From NCBI GenBank assembly GCA_021232515.1, contig JAJPOQ010000085.1:1-64000 (forward strand): a stretch of DNA of 64,000 nt. The letters are read 5' to 3'. Both the position numbers and the translations under genes were made by a program. Below the pieces are notes generated by a model. The model searched no databases and was not told the DNA's origin. It worked only from the letters and a program-made list of their open reading frames with translations. Positions within the stretch are counted from its first letter, which is position 1. Every line of letters starts with the position of its first letter. This document shows positions 26,027-36,654 of this stretch, one piece after another. The DNA is from Lentisphaeraceae bacterium (GTDB lineage: Bacteria; Verrucomicrobiota; Lentisphaeria; Lentisphaerales; Lentisphaeraceae).

Positions 26027-26958
26027 TCGTGAGAAGTATCTTTTTCCCAACTCTCATCAAAACCTTCCCGAGGCTTTCGCTTATAGAGAGACCTTGGATC
26101 AATGTGAATTATGGTTTCGGTATTTTCAAAATTCTTTAACATCAAGTCTTCAACCTCATCACTTATATCATGAGCCTCCATGATAGTTAAATCGTCATCT
26201 AACTCTAAGTGAAACTGAACGTAACTAAATATTCCCGCTTGTCTCGTACGCATGTCGTGAAGACCGTAGACAGCAGAGTGTGACAAAACAACATCGGTAA
26301 TTTTCTTCTTAAATTCATCTGATAATTCTCGGTCAAGCAACATATTCATAGACTCTCGAACTATCTCAACTGTAGAATGTAAAATATAGAGGCCAATAAC
26401 AACACCAATGATTATGTCTAAGCTAGGCCAACCTTTTGTAGCTAAATACAATGCTAATAAAGTCACTGCATTTGACAGGATGTCCGTCAAATAGTGCATG
26501 GCATCCGCCTTTATTGCCGTAGACTTTGTCCTATGAGCAACATAGCGTTGAAATAGAACAAGAGTGATAGTCAGCGCTAGAGAAACAAGCATGACATACA
26601 TACCCATATCCAGTGATACTAAAGGCTGTGGATTCAAAAAGCGGTTACCGGCATTTAATAGTAAAATAACTGCTGAACCGGCGATAAAACTTGCTTGGGC
26701 TAAGCCTGCTATAGCTTCGGCTTTACCATGTCCATAACGGTGATCATGATCAGGTGGTTCAAGTGCGTAGCGAATGGCAATAAGGTTTATTATAGAAGCT
26801 AAAGCATCCATGCCAGAATCAATAAGAGAAGCAAAAATAGAAACAGACGAAGTCTTATTCCAAGCGAAAACTTTGATGACAATTAATACAATGGCGACAA
26901 AAACAGAGGCAAAGCCGGCCTGTTTCATAAGTCTTTTATTTTTATCTAGTTCATTCAT
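26023..26958 (-). CDS. Cation diffusion facilitator (FieF-type) metal exporter
   Basis: Start taken at ATG 26958 (MNELDKNKRL); a GTG five codons upstream also opens the frame. About 311 residues, six membrane segments and a C-terminal metallochaperone-like domain. The transport-site residues are present as the pattern SLIDSGMDALAS (two Asp) and HYLTDILSNAV (His and Asp), equivalent to D45/D49/H153/D157 of FieF. A loop HDHRYGHGKAEA is typical. It exports Zn2+ or Fe2+ in exchange for protons. The C-terminal domain has FHLELDDDLTIMEAHDISDE, a ferredoxin-like fold. It probably acts with the coupled MFS gene only by location. Confidence 0.93.
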   Translation of the reverse strand: MNELDKNKRLMKQAGFASVFVAIVLIVIKVFAWNKTSSVSIFASLIDSGMDALASIINLIAIRYALEPPDHDHRYGHGKAEAIAGLAQASFIAGSAVILLLNAGNRFLNPQPLVSLDMGMYVMLVSLALTITLVLFQRYVAHRTKSTAIKADAMHYLTDILSNAVTLLALYLATKGWPSLDIIIGVVIGLYILHSTVEIVRESMNMLLDRELSDEFKKKITDVVLSHSAVYGLHDMRTRQAGIFSYVQFHLELDDDLTIMEAHDISDEVEDLMLKNFENTETIIHIDPRSLYKRKPREGFDESWEKDTSHE

Positions 26959-27066
26959 ACGTAAGTCTAACACCTAAAAAAGAAGAGTAAATTATGAAAC
27001 AAGTTAAAATACCTTAAAGTCAGTGTAAGTTGGCGCTAGGATGATTATAAAGTAAATAGAAGTGCT

Positions 27067-27390
27067 ATGACAGATTCAAAAAAACAACTTACCGAGAAAC
27101 TTACAAAAGACTTAGATGTCACCGACTGGAAAAGTCTTCACCACCACTTTGTAAGGGATAATCTGTTTTTAGTTCACGAGACTCTCGACTTTGTCGATGC
27201 ATGTGTAGATGTCGCCCAAGACAACCAAAGCTTGGTAAACAACTATATTCAGGAAGGGCAAATCAGAAGACCGGATGGACTAGAAGTCGAAAAGTGGCAT
27301 AAAGAAAAGCCTCTTTTTAAGTGCCTTGTCGTCTCTCCCTTTGTATTTATCCAACTTACAGATATAAGCCTTAAGAAAAAAGAAGACTAA
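27067..27390 (+). CDS. DUF2288 family protein
   Basis: 107 residues, no signal or membrane segment. The order LTEKLTKDLDVTDWKSLHHHF, LVHETLDFVDACVDVAQD, YIQEGQIRRP and LFKCLVVSPFVFIQ matches DUF2288 as I know it. Function is unknown. It is a short helical cytosolic protein. It ends six bases before the stop of a convergent permease gene. Confidence 0.75.
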   Translation: MTDSKKQLTEKLTKDLDVTDWKSLHHHFVRDNLFLVHETLDFVDACVDVAQDNQSLVNNYIQEGQIRRPDGLEVEKWHKEKPLFKCLVVSPFVFIQLTDISLKKKED

Positions 27391-27396
27391 GCTCTT

Positions 27397-28614
27397 TTAC
27401 TCTGAAGAAAGTCCAAAAAGAAAAACAATTAAGCATATAACACTGATGGATAAAAACTTCGCGATTTTGAAGTTTCTATTCTCAAAGCTTTTTGACTTAA
27501 AAACGACTGCGGCAGCAACCAAACACTGTAAGAAATAAAACAACGCAAAAGCTCGAGAAGCAAAACTAATTATTTGATTAACATTCGTTTCCCAGGTAAT
27601 CATTACTGTCACTAAAAAGATCAATAGATAAGCATACTTTAGTGGGATTTTATTACCGGATATTTCTCCTAGCAAGCCCCCAGCTCCTGCATTATCTGCA
27701 ACTGCAGCACTAAACTGACTCCCAATCGCAGCAAAAGATATTAGCAAAGGTAACACAACTGCTATAGGTGCGGTAAGCTGAATAATCGCCGTAACATCTG
27801 CTCCTAAGCCATCATGAAACAAAACCGTTGTTAGTGATATAAAACTTACATAAATAATACTTGATATAAGTTGAGCAAACTTCATTGTTCTGATTCTTTG
27901 TTCAGGAGAGTGTTCATCTCCAAGATAGCGCGAAGTCTCAAACCCTTGAACGACAATAAGAAGACCAAGAAGAATCCGAAAATCATCTATGCTTATTTTA
28001 GAAGGCGTCTCCGGCAAGTGCCAATTCCCTTCAGAAACTAGCATTATGTTATAAATGACTAAAGCGAGAAGGAGTGAACCAATTACAGCCAGATTTAAAC
28101 TGACTGCATACTTCTCAACCTTCTCTAAAACACTTAACCCTTTTAAGATTCCAATTGAACCAATTACAGTCAAAAGAACAGTTGTGATAATGTGTGCGGT
28201 CGTCTGATTTTCATAACCAAGAAAACTTAAACTAAAGACTGCCAAAAGTTGAAGGTAGTAACTAACTGAAATGAAGTAAGCCCCAGCCAAAACCAAACGA
28301 GACAAAAGAGCAATACTGTGTGCAGCCTCATGCGTTTTCTTCTTTTCGAGAGGTTCAAAGTACTGAATATTAAAGCGAATAACACCACCAACGGTATAAG
28401 CGATGACAAGTAAAATTGAAATACAAATGACGGCGTAACCGCCAACTAAACCTCCTAATAATGGTGCACTCACCAAAAAGCCACTTCCCATAATGGAAGC
28501 CAATGGAGTCACTGTGGCAGACCAATCTGAAGATTTCTTAAGTTTTTTTGAGAAGTTTAGATAACCAGCAAGAGCTATAGCACTAACTAGTATAATAACA
28601 TTTATCATATCCAT
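27397..28614 (-). CDS. Polytopic membrane protein, probable LeuT-fold/APC-type permease
   Basis: 405 residues with about 11-12 hydrophobic segments. Segment 1 ends with PLASIMGSGFLVSAPLLGGL, a Gly-Ser-Gly break such as unwound helix 1 of LeuT-fold transporters. VVQGFETSRYLGDEHSPEQR resembles the APC loop with QGFExxR. No binding-protein or ATPase gene is near. Family level assignment is inference; possible substrates are amino acids or small organic ions. Confidence 0.65.
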   Translation of the reverse strand: MDMINVIILVSAIALAGYLNFSKKLKKSSDWSATVTPLASIMGSGFLVSAPLLGGLVGGYAVICISILLVIAYTVGGVIRFNIQYFEPLEKKKTHEAAHSIALLSRLVLAGAYFISVSYYLQLLAVFSLSFLGYENQTTAHIITTVLLTVIGSIGILKGLSVLEKVEKYAVSLNLAVIGSLLLALVIYNIMLVSEGNWHLPETPSKISIDDFRILLGLLIVVQGFETSRYLGDEHSPEQRIRTMKFAQLISSIIYVSFISLTTVLFHDGLGADVTAIIQLTAPIAVVLPLLISFAAIGSQFSAAVADNAGAGGLLGEISGNKIPLKYAYLLIFLVTVMITWETNVNQIISFASRAFALFYFLQCLVAAAVVFKSKSFENRNFKIAKFLSISVICLIVFLFGLSSE

Positions 28615-28678
28615 TCACTGTAAAATAATCACAGATAGAGAATAGCTTATTATGTGTAAAAATGAAGAACTAAGAGCT

Positions 28679-29074
28679 TTATTTATTAAAGCTTAACCAA
28701 CGTTCTATGACTTGCCAAGAGTTTTCAACAGTTGAAGCTAAGACACCAAAATCTACTGGTTTTATGAAATAGTCGTCAAAACCTGAAGATCTACACTCAA
28801 TCAATTGGAACAGAGATTGATGGCCTGTTACCGCGATGATGAAACAAACTGGGTTCAAGTCGCGAATTTGCTTACATAACTCAACACCCGTCGTTTCTTC
28901 TAACTGCAAGTCAGTGATAACCATAAAGATCTGCTCTTTAGTAATTATCTCCAAAGCTTCTTTTGCCGTTGTGGCCTTTATAACTTCTGCCTCACAGCGT
29001 TCCTCTAACTGCAAAGCAGTTAAATCTAGCAACGCGACTTCATCTTCAACTAATAGAATTTTCTTTTTCATCAT
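28679..29074 (-). CDS. Single-domain response regulator receiver
   Basis: 131 residues consisting of one REC domain. Acidic pocket at ILLVEDE, phospho-acceptor Asp in VITDLQLEETTG, switch Thr in IAVTGH and Lys in DYFIKPVDF. No output domain. It is the last gene of the leftward unit MCP-cheW-cheR-cheB-kinase and starts five bases after the kinase gene. A CheY-type output protein or phosphate sink for the chemosensory kinases is the simplest reading. Confidence 0.9.
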   Translation of the reverse strand: MMKKKILLVEDEVALLDLTALQLEERCEAEVIKATTAKEALEIITKEQIFMVITDLQLEETTGVELCKQIRDLNPVCFIIAVTGHQSLFQLIECRSSGFDDYFIKPVDFGVLASTVENSWQVIERWLSFNK

Positions 29075-29079
29075 TCACC

Positions 29080-30600
29080 TCACACTAAATATACGTATAT
29101 TTCTTTAGAACCTTCCTCTAACTGAAATATATCTTGTGGCCTATAAGCATTTTGCCTGACCTTTTTTGATAAATCCTCTGGACTTATTTCTTGTAGAGAA
29201 AGCTTTTCTGCAACGTCTGGAGGAATAATTGTACTTAAATTATCAACAGATTTCGCAGGCAGCGTCAACTTCACTTTTTGAGAGCCAAACTCCTTGACCG
29301 ATATAATAAGGTTTTTCGAAAGTTCTTCCGTACTATCTTCAATATCTTGTGCAAAAACATCCACTGCTTTTTCTATCTCTTTACTATACTCTGTAAAAGC
29401 CTCATCTAAAAATGGACGGCAATATATAGAACCTGTTAGTTGGGTATTATAATAAAATAAACCATAGAATGAACGCATCAAAAGCATAAGATTTGCAGGA
29501 GCTGCAACCATAAAGTTCCAACGGCCATCGCCAGATATATCCGCAATTCGTTCTTTCCTATTCCATTTACTCAGGTCATACCTCTGTTCAGATATAAAAG
29601 GCTCTAGTAGAACTGTCATCATCGCTGGAAGCTTACTTTTTAAAGGCTCAAGAAGATCATAATCAAAACCGACTGCTAATAAAGCTGACAAAGGGTTCTG
29701 TCTCGTCACTGTCATTTTAAATAGAGCAAGTAGATCTAGGTGAGTGCGACGCTCAAGGCGAATAACTGAACCAAAATCGTAAACAACAAGTTTAACGCGG
29801 CCATCTTCTAAACGGAACCCAAAATTGCCTGGGTTAGGATCTGAGTGTAACAATCCATGCTTAAAAATGCTGCTCATATAAAAACGAGTAATAAGTTTTG
29901 AAGCTTCTTTCTTTTGTTCGAGTGTTGCTATCTCTAAAAATTGATTGAGAGTTTTTGACGGCTCCCAGCTCATAATTAAACATGTCGATGAAGAAAACTT
30001 TTTATATGAAAGAGGGATGATTATATCTTTATCAATTGAAAAAATTCTAAAAAATTCATGCTGCATTTCCATCTCTGCATGATAATCCAACTCTTGCTTC
30101 AGTTCATCTTTAATCATTTCTTGATATTGTTTCATATCGAAACCTTTTGAGAAAGAAGAAAAAGAAGAAGTCACTAGTTTCAACGCTTTGTCGTCTAGTT
30201 CGACATTTTTTTCTGAATCTGGATACTGGACTTTTACAGCAAACTCGTTGCCATCATTTGTTCTCAAACGATTAACTTGACCAAGTGAAGCACAGTAAGT
30301 TTCTTGTGACAGAGTTCCTTGTTCTAATAAATCTGGTGCGACTTTTCTTATAGCCTCGATTACTACAGATTCTTCTAATGGACTTATCTCTTGCTGGGCC
30401 TGAGTATAAAGTTCTGAGCGCTCATTTGTGCTCATTCCGAACATTTGAGAAACCTTTAGAGGTATCCCTTTCATGTCGACCATTTGAGCTGCAATTCTTT
30501 TTTGGATTGCTAACTGAAGTTTGCTTTCCCCTACTGCTTTTGCACTTGCCCCTAAAAAACTTATCCCCGCATACTTAAGTGTTCTTTTAAGTGTGTTCAT
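29080..30600 (-). CDS. ABC1/UbiB family atypical kinase encoded in the chemotaxis operon
   Basis: Start taken at ATG 30600 (MNTLKRTLK) with AAAGG six bases upstream; a TTG at 30606 would add two residues. 506 residues. Family motifs: KGIPLKVSQMFGM (KxGQ-like), YCASLGQVNRL (Ala-rich loop, altered), FAVKVQYPDS (ATP lysine), LLHSDPNPGNFGF (catalytic loop) and VVYDFGSVIRL (metal Asp). A C-terminal extension of about 150 residues without a recognised fold follows. It lies nine bases after cheB and five before a receiver gene. Its paralogue at 11835-13148 is shorter and has a TetR-like partner, so the two copies are specialised. Why a UbiB-type protein is cotranscribed with adaptation enzymes is unknown. 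Confidence 0.9.
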   Translation of the reverse strand: MNTLKRTLKYAGISFLGASAKAVGESKLQLAIQKRIAAQMVDMKGIPLKVSQMFGMSTNERSELYTQAQQEISPLEESVVIEAIRKVAPDLLEQGTLSQETYCASLGQVNRLRTNDGNEFAVKVQYPDSEKNVELDDKALKLVTSSFSSFSKGFDMKQYQEMIKDELKQELDYHAEMEMQHEFFRIFSIDKDIIIPLSYKKFSSSTCLIMSWEPSKTLNQFLEIATLEQKKEASKLITRFYMSSIFKHGLLHSDPNPGNFGFRLEDGRVKLVVYDFGSVIRLERRTHLDLLALFKMTVTRQNPLSALLAVGFDYDLLEPLKSKLPAMMTVLLEPFISEQRYDLSKWNRKERIADISGDGRWNFMVAAPANLMLLMRSFYGLFYYNTQLTGSIYCRPFLDEAFTEYSKEIEKAVDVFAQDIEDSTEELSKNLIISVKEFGSQKVKLTLPAKSVDNLSTIIPPDVAEKLSLQEISPEDLSKKVRQNAYRPQDIFQLEEGSKEIYVYLV

Positions 30601-30609
30601 TGCCAACCT

Positions 30610-31653
30610 TTATTTTTCAAACATTCGGACAAGCGACTGTGGAATCTTGTTGATGCCCATCTGCGCATCAACTGCGCCAATGTCGTAGGCAACTTTAGGC
30701 ATACCATAAACAACACAGGTTTTTTCGTCTTGGCCGATAGTTTTTGCCCCGGCTTCTTTCATTTTAAGTAAACCTTCTGCGCCGTCTTTACCCATACCTG
30801 TGAGGATAACTCCCACTGCATTTTTCCCGGCGTACTCTGCTACAGAATTAAACAACACATCGACTGAAGGAACGTGACCATTTACTCTAGGCCCTTCTTG
30901 GATACAGACTTTATAAAAACCACCTATCCGCTTAATCGACATATGAGATTCGCCACCTGGTGCGACTAAAACCTTACCCGGTGCAACTTGGTCGCCGTGC
31001 TCTGCTTCTTTAATCATCATAGCACACTCATTATTTAACCTATTGGCAAACATGCCTGTAAACTTTGGTGGCATATGCTGAACTATGACTATACCTGGAC
31101 TCCCGGCGGGCATTTTCACCAATAAATCTTTAAGAGCAGTAGTTCCTCCAGTTGAAGCGCCAATAGCAATAACTTTGTCAGTTGTAACATGAAGTGCTTT
31201 TGTAGCAATAGGGTGATTGTTTGTCTTGCGCAGTTTGCGTCCTTTCCAATCAGATACATCAACTTGGGCTGCAGCTTTGACCTTAAAAATAAGATTCTGG
31301 ATCATTTTTTCTAAGCTTCGTCTAACATCTGCTTCTGGTTTGGTGACTATATCTACAGCACCGAAGTCCAAAGCATCCATGGCTATTTTACTACCACGCT
31401 TACTTAGAGAACTAACAATGACTGTTGGAACAGGAAAGTTCGGCATAAGTCTTCTCAAAAACTCTAGACCGTCCATCCTTGGCATCTCAACATCGAGAGT
31501 TATAACGTCTGGTTTTTGAGCGATGATTATATCACGAGCTATGAAAGGGTCAGGTGCAACCCCTACTATTTGAATCTCCGGATCACGACTAAGCCCTTGC
31601 TGTAAAATAGTCCTTACCAAAGCTGAGTCGTCAACTATAACTACCCTTACCAT
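30610..31653 (-). CDS. cheB: Protein-glutamate methylesterase/glutamine deamidase CheB
   Basis: 347 residues. REC domain with phospho-acceptor D54 in DVITLDVEMPRMDG, then a Lys in VDIVTKPEA, linker of about 50 residues, then the methylesterase domain: IAIGASTGGTT (Ser167), IVQHMPPKFTGMFA (His) and ILTGMGKDGAEGLL (Asp). It removes methyl groups from MCPs after phosphorylation by CheA. It overlaps the cheR stop by one base (TAATG). Confidence 0.97.
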   Translation of the reverse strand: MVRVVIVDDSALVRTILQQGLSRDPEIQIVGVAPDPFIARDIIIAQKPDVITLDVEMPRMDGLEFLRRLMPNFPVPTVIVSSLSKRGSKIAMDALDFGAVDIVTKPEADVRRSLEKMIQNLIFKVKAAAQVDVSDWKGRKLRKTNNHPIATKALHVTTDKVIAIGASTGGTTALKDLLVKMPAGSPGIVIVQHMPPKFTGMFANRLNNECAMMIKEAEHGDQVAPGKVLVAPGGESHMSIKRIGGFYKVCIQEGPRVNGHVPSVDVLFNSVAEYAGKNAVGVILTGMGKDGAEGLLKMKEAGAKTIGQDEKTCVVYGMPKVAYDIGAVDAQMGINKIPQSLVRMFEK

Positions 31654-32471
31654 TAGACCTTCCTATATACCGCTGGCATAATAAACTTATATGGGCAATT
31701 ATGTCGAGGTATAGTTTCTGAATGACCGATAAACAAGTACCCCCCCGGCACTGTATAATCATACATTCTCTTAATTAGTGAATCTTTTGTAGGCTGATCA
31801 AAATATATCATAACATTTCTACAAAAAATGACATGAAAAGGCTTTTTAAACTTAAATGGTTTTACGAGGTTTAACTTTCGAAAAGCGACTTCTTTTTTAA
31901 TATCTGGCTTAACAGCAAACTCATCCCCAGACTTTGAAAAATACTTATTCTTCAAAGTTGGTGGTAGCTTATTTACCTCATCAGCTGGATAAACACCTTG
32001 AGTTGCTTTTCCTAGAGCAGTTTCAGAAATATCTGTAGCAAGTAAACCAGCTTTCCATTGATTGTACTGCATGCCAAAAAATTCTTTTTGGAGCATAGCT
32101 AAAGTGTAAGGTTCTTCGCCCGTTGAACTAGCTGCACACCACACCCTTAAGTCATTATCTGTTATATTTTTTGTAACTTCAGGAAGAGCCTCTTTAGAGT
32201 AATACTCAAAATGCCTTGACTCTCTATTAAAAAATGTATGATTTGTACTTATACTGTTCGCAAGCAACTGCAGTTCATCACCTGATTTATCACTCTGTAA
32301 CTGCTGAAAATATTGACTAAAAGTAGATAAACCTCTACTTCTTAAAAGCTTATTAAGTCGATTCACAACAAGGCTTCTTTTAGAATCATTTAAAATGATT
32401 CCAAATGATTCATAGACCAATTTGGAAATGGTTGAAAATTCCTTTTGCGTTATGTCAATTGGTTCATTCAT
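31653..32471 (-). CDS. cheR: Chemotaxis protein methyltransferase CheR
   Basis: 272 residues. An N-terminal helical domain (residues about 10-75) precedes the SAM-binding domain. Motifs: FFNRESRHFEYY, CAASSTGEEPYTLAML, LLATDISETALGKA, FHVIFCRNVMIYF and LFIGHSETIP. It adds methyl groups to glutamates of MCPs. Cytosolic. Lies between cheW and cheB in a compact unit, 12 bases after cheW. Confidence 0.97.
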   Translation of the reverse strand: MNEPIDITQKEFSTISKLVYESFGIILNDSKRSLVVNRLNKLLRSRGLSTFSQYFQQLQSDKSGDELQLLANSISTNHTFFNRESRHFEYYSKEALPEVTKNITDNDLRVWCAASSTGEEPYTLAMLQKEFFGMQYNQWKAGLLATDISETALGKATQGVYPADEVNKLPPTLKNKYFSKSGDEFAVKPDIKKEVAFRKLNLVKPFKFKKPFHVIFCRNVMIYFDQPTKDSLIKRMYDYTVPGGYLFIGHSETIPRHNCPYKFIMPAVYRKV

Positions 32472-32483
32472 TTCTCTACTCCC

Positions 32484-32984
32484 CTAATTCTCACTAGAAG
32501 CTTTGACACTCTCAAGTATTTCACTATCTCTGAATAGTAGAGAATTCACATCGATAATCATCTTTATTTGCTCTTCGACTTTACCCATACCACTCACAAA
32601 ATCATTACTTAAGTTAGAGCTAAACTGAGGTGACCCTTCTATGCTTTCTTCTGGTATATCCAAAACCTCTGAAACTGTATCCACCACCAAACCAACAACG
32701 TTTTCTTTATGATTAACTACAATTACACAGGTCCTCTCGTCATAGTCTCTAGCTGCCATCCCAAACCTTAGACGAATATCCATAACAGGAATAACTTTGC
32801 CTCTAAGGTTTATCACACCCTTTATGTAGTCAGGTGTCTGGGGAACTTCGGTAACTTTTAATATACCGATAATTTCAGTTACATAACCAATTGATATTCC
32901 ATAATCTTCATCGCCTATATGAAAAGTTAGATACTTATTTTTAAGTGTGTCTTCATCTTCTACATGCTCTGTCGCTTTTGACAT
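32484..32984 (-). CDS. cheW: Chemotaxis adaptor CheW
   Basis: 166 residues, a single CheW domain that bridges MCP tips and CheA. Typical blocks: [70 protein letters not shown] and SEVLDIPEESIE. It is close in sequence to the CheW at 39741-40247, an evident duplication. Located between an MCP and cheR. Confidence 0.95.
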   Translation of the reverse strand: MSKATEHVEDEDTLKNKYLTFHIGDEDYGISIGYVTEIIGILKVTEVPQTPDYIKGVINLRGKVIPVMDIRLRFGMAARDYDERTCVIVVNHKENVVGLVVDTVSEVLDIPEESIEGSPQFSSNLSNDFVSGMGKVEEQIKMIIDVNSLLFRDSEILESVKASSEN

Positions 32985-33031
32985 AACTATCTCCTAAAAT
33001 CTTATATGAGTATATGCTTAGGCTATCAAGC

Positions 33032-36000
33032 TTAGTATCGACCGGTATCATTCATATCAAAGTCATCTAAGGGGATTATGTCATTTGCATTCCCATTATT
33101 AACTGAAGTCACAATTGACTGTTTTTGCGGTAAAGTATCTTTCGATGAACTCGCCATAAGGCTCTTGACTTTACTCAGTACAGAAGGATCTAAATTTTCA
33201 AAAGACAAACTCTCTTCTGATTTACCACCTTCTCTCAAATTAAATTTCTTAAGTACTTCAGTTAGTTGATGAGCCTGCTCTGATAATTCCAGAGCTGCAG
33301 CAGCACTCTCTTCTGAATTCGCAGTATTTTGCTGCGTTACTTGGTCTAGTTGAACAAGACCTTGATTTACTTGACTTATTCCAAGTGCTTGCTCATTGCT
33401 CGCGGCAGCTATCTCACCAACAAGGTCAGTAACTTTACCTATACCACCAACTATTTCTTTAAGAGATTCAGATGTTGTGTTGGCAACATTTGTACCGGCA
33501 TTCACATTTTTAATCGAACCTTCGATAAGTTCTGTGGTTTCTTTAGCTGCATTTGCACTTCGAGCCGCAAGGTTTCTAACTTCTTCAGCAACTACGGCAA
33601 AGCCTTTACCGTGAACTCCTGCTCGCGCTGCTTCAACTGCCGCATTAAGAGCTAAAAGGTTAGTCTGGAAGGCTATCTCATCAATCACTTTTATGATTTT
33701 GGAGATCTTCTGGGCAGAGTCATCAATATCACTCATAGCGCTGAGCATATTATTCATCATTTTATCGCCTTTTTCTGCTCCTGTTTGAGCAACTTGGGCT
33801 AATTGGTTTGCTTGATTAGCATTCTCTGCATTTTGTTTTGTTTGACTCGACATCTCATTCATGGAAGCTGTTATTTGTTCTAGAGACGCGGCTTGCTCTG
33901 TAGCTCCCTGAGAAATTGATTGAGAAGAGTCACTTACTTGACCTGAACCTTGAGCCATCTGAATTGATGAAGATTTAACCGAGTTCATTATTTCATTTAA
34001 ATTATCAAGCGTATCGTTGAGACCTAGCTTGAGTGACTCATGGTCTCCTTTATATTCTCCTGTGACATATGCTGTCAAGTCTCCTTCTGCAACTAACTGC
34101 AAGCGGTCTTTTAGCTCATCTATCGGAGCAACTATCGCATCAATTATATCGTTAATACCCTGAAGCATTGGCTTATATACATCACTCATAGCTGCTACAT
34201 CACCTCGCTTAGATAGGTCACCTGATTTTGCAGAACTAATCACTGAAGTTACTTCATCTCTATAAGCAGCACGATCATTATTATCAATCCACTCAACTGC
34301 AATGCCAACAAAATCACCATCTGAATCGCGAAGTGCCATTGCGTTTAAACCAAACTCTAAGCCATCTAACTCTATCTCAGTTTTATATGGAAAGTTAACT
34401 GCATCTGCTAACAAGCTCGCTTGGTGAGCTGGATTTTTATGAAAATCATCTATACAAGTCCCAACCAATAATTTAGTTGAAAAATTCGGAATAATAGATC
34501 TCAATTTTGTTTCATATTTAGACATTAAATCTACTACTGATGGATTCACATAAGTTATAACTCTATCTCGGTCACAAATCATCAAGTTAGATTCAACATT
34601 TTCGACCATGGACTGTAAGCTAGCAGCCTGAATCTGAGCTACTTTTTTCTCAGTTATATTTTCCCACTCCAAAGAATTACCCACGTAACCTCCCATAGAG
34701 TCTTTCATAGCAGAAATACTTAGTTGAAAGCAAAGGTCTCCAATCTTTATTTCAGCAGTGTGTGGCAAGTTTTCTGGATTATTTAAGATCGCTCTTTGGT
34801 GAGCTGGATTCTCATGAAAGCCATCTATGGATGAACCAATCAAACCTTCTAGGCTGAAGCCAGGGAACTGAGCTTTAAACAGACTCAGATTTTCTTTCAC
34901 CATCTTAACCGTGCTCGGGTTCACATATGTAATATTGTAGTCTCGGTCACAAGTCATAAAGGCCGTGCTAGAACCTTCTAGAGCTGAATTTGCTTTAGCC
35001 GCTAAAACTTCTGCTTCTTTAGCGGCTTCATCAGCCATATGCTTAGCCGTTTCTGCTTCTTCTGCAGCAGCTTCTGCTTTTAGAGTTGCTGACTTTGCAG
35101 ATTGTTGAGCTTCTTCTGTTTGAGTCACTGCATCATTTATAGCTCTAGCTAACTCACCAACTTCATCGTTACTTTTAATTTCTGCTCTTTTAGAAAAGTC
35201 TCCAGAAGCTAAAGCAACTGCAACATTTGCACAGTCTAGTACTGGCTGACTTATTTTGTTGCCCCCCCAAAGGCTCGTAATTAAAATACCTACAGCTAGT
35301 ATTGCAAAAACTAGTAGCATAGTATTTAGAAGTTCATTAACTGGACCTAGTGCTTCAGTTTTTGAGGTCTGAGCAACCACAATCCAATTTAACTGTGGTA
35401 TATCTAGACTACGAGCAGCTGTTAACTGTGGTTCATTTCGATAATCCTTTATTTCTCCTTTGTATGATTCTCCTTTGAAGACAGGCGTAAGTTCGCTATT
35501 GTTGACTTTCTGAACTCCGATACAAGTTTTTAAGTTAGCTAAACGCTCAACATCTGTATCTGTGTCACTATTTTTAAGATCTTCCAAAAAATTGCTCAAA
35601 TTGTTTTTTTGATCTTCAAGTTTAAAACGAGTTTCATTCCTCAAGGTCTGGTCACTGGCCAACAGGTAGACCTGACCTTGTTTCCCCAAACCAAAACTCT
35701 CCCAGTTACCTTTGATGTCTTTTGAAGTTGTATCATCAACACCTGTCATCATCTCATTTATTTTTGCTACTGGCATTTGAAACGCTAAAACACCAATTTG
35801 TTTTTGCTGGTCATCATATACTGGTGCTGAAATAAAGGCTGCATAACCGCCATAGGAAGGTATATAAGTTTCAAAATCCTCAAGAAAGTAAGTACCTTTT
35901 TGTGAGTATGGAACGTTTAAAGACTTTTGTACTGCTCTTCCGAAGTTACCGTCTTTATATGGCCCAGTTTTTAGATTACTTCCAAAGTCTAACTCCTTAT

Positions 36001-36619
36001 AAACCGAGTAGACCATATCTCCGTTGTTATTGAAAAGAAAAATATCATAGTAGTCAAATTTTACTAAAAAATCCTTAATAACTGGATGGTACTTCTTATG
36101 TGCTTCATTATAGGTTGACTCAAAACCAAGGTTGCTGTTTACAAAACCCATAGCCCCATCTGCAATTGGTCTACAAGCATATTTTTGTAATATGACTGAG
36201 GATTTATTTTGGGGTCTAAGTTGATTGTAACTGTAATTCTTACCTATATTTTCTGAAACCTTTTTTGTCAGTGATTGATAATTTTGTCGAAGCTCGTTTT
36301 CAATCTCTAAGAAATCCTTCTCTGAAACAGGATGTTCTGTCGGTAGTTTTCTAAAGCCTTCTTCAAAATCTCTCAGCCCTTCAGTAATTGTGTGAGTTTT
36401 TGAAAAGGTTAACACTTGATCGGAGAGAATCTTAAAGTACTTCTCTATTTGATCGCCTTTATTTTCTCTTGTCGACTCTAAACGCATGTATGATTCGTTA
36501 GTCAAAGAGCTCGCACCACTTTGATAAGCAATGACTCCAATAATGGAAGATGATATAATGCCTGTCAAAATGAAGGCTATAACTAACTTGACTTTCAATT
36601 TAAGTTTTCCCAAACCCAT
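33032..36619 (-). CDS. Membrane methyl-accepting chemotaxis protein with periplasmic sensor and two PAS domains
   Basis: 1195 residues. TM1 at about 12-32; a periplasmic region of about 390 residues, of dCache-like size and pattern ([27 protein letters not shown]); TM2 at about 427-446; HAMP at about 447-500; an alanine/glutamate coiled coil; two PAS-like domains (about 545-660 and 665-790) with the repeated pattern [15 protein letters not shown] and [14 protein letters not shown] and the shared block FHxNPAHQ; a second HAMP-like segment; the MCP signalling hairpin, including [22 protein letters not shown]; and the tail [12 protein letters not shown] large sensory protein that probably senses both external and internal cues. 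It is preceded by a sigma-54-type promoter. Confidence 0.93.
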   Translation of the reverse strand: MGLGKLKLKVKLVIAFILTGIISSSIIGVIAYQSGASSLTNESYMRLESTRENKGDQIEKYFKILSDQVLTFSKTHTITEGLRDFEEGFRKLPTEHPVSEKDFLEIENELRQNYQSLTKKVSENIGKNYSYNQLRPQNKSSVILQKYACRPIADGAMGFVNSNLGFESTYNEAHKKYHPVIKDFLVKFDYYDIFLFNNNGDMVYSVYKELDFGSNLKTGPYKDGNFGRAVQKSLNVPYSQKGTYFLEDFETYIPSYGGYAAFISAPVYDDQQKQIGVLAFQMPVAKINEMMTGVDDTTSKDIKGNWESFGLGKQGQVYLLASDQTLRNETRFKLEDQKNNLSNFLEDLKNSDTDTDVERLANLKTCIGVQKVNNSELTPVFKGESYKGEIKDYRNEPQLTAARSLDIPQLNWIVVAQTSKTEALGPVNELLNTMLLVFAILAVGILITSLWGGNKISQPVLDCANVAVALASGDFSKRAEIKSNDEVGELARAINDAVTQTEEAQQSAKSATLKAEAAAEEAETAKHMADEAAKEAEVLAAKANSALEGSSTAFMTCDRDYNITYVNPSTVKMVKENLSLFKAQFPGFSLEGLIGSSIDGFHENPAHQRAILNNPENLPHTAEIKIGDLCFQLSISAMKDSMGGYVGNSLEWENITEKKVAQIQAASLQSMVENVESNLMICDRDRVITYVNPSVVDLMSKYETKLRSIIPNFSTKLLVGTCIDDFHKNPAHQASLLADAVNFPYKTEIELDGLEFGLNAMALRDSDGDFVGIAVEWIDNNDRAAYRDEVTSVISSAKSGDLSKRGDVAAMSDVYKPMLQGINDIIDAIVAPIDELKDRLQLVAEGDLTAYVTGEYKGDHESLKLGLNDTLDNLNEIMNSVKSSSIQMAQGSGQVSDSSQSISQGATEQAASLEQITASMNEMSSQTKQNAENANQANQLAQVAQTGAEKGDKMMNNMLSAMSDIDDSAQKISKIIKVIDEIAFQTNLLALNAAVEAARAGVHGKGFAVVAEEVRNLAARSANAAKETTELIEGSIKNVNAGTNVANTTSESLKEIVGGIGKVTDLVGEIAAASNEQALGISQVNQGLVQLDQVTQQNTANSEESAAAALELSEQAHQLTEVLKKFNLREGGKSEESLSFENLDPSVLSKVKSLMASSSKDTLPQKQSIVTSVNNGNANDIIPLDDFDMNDTGRY

Positions 36620-36654
36620 AATCCTCTACCTTTTATAAATTTGTAAAGTCAAAC

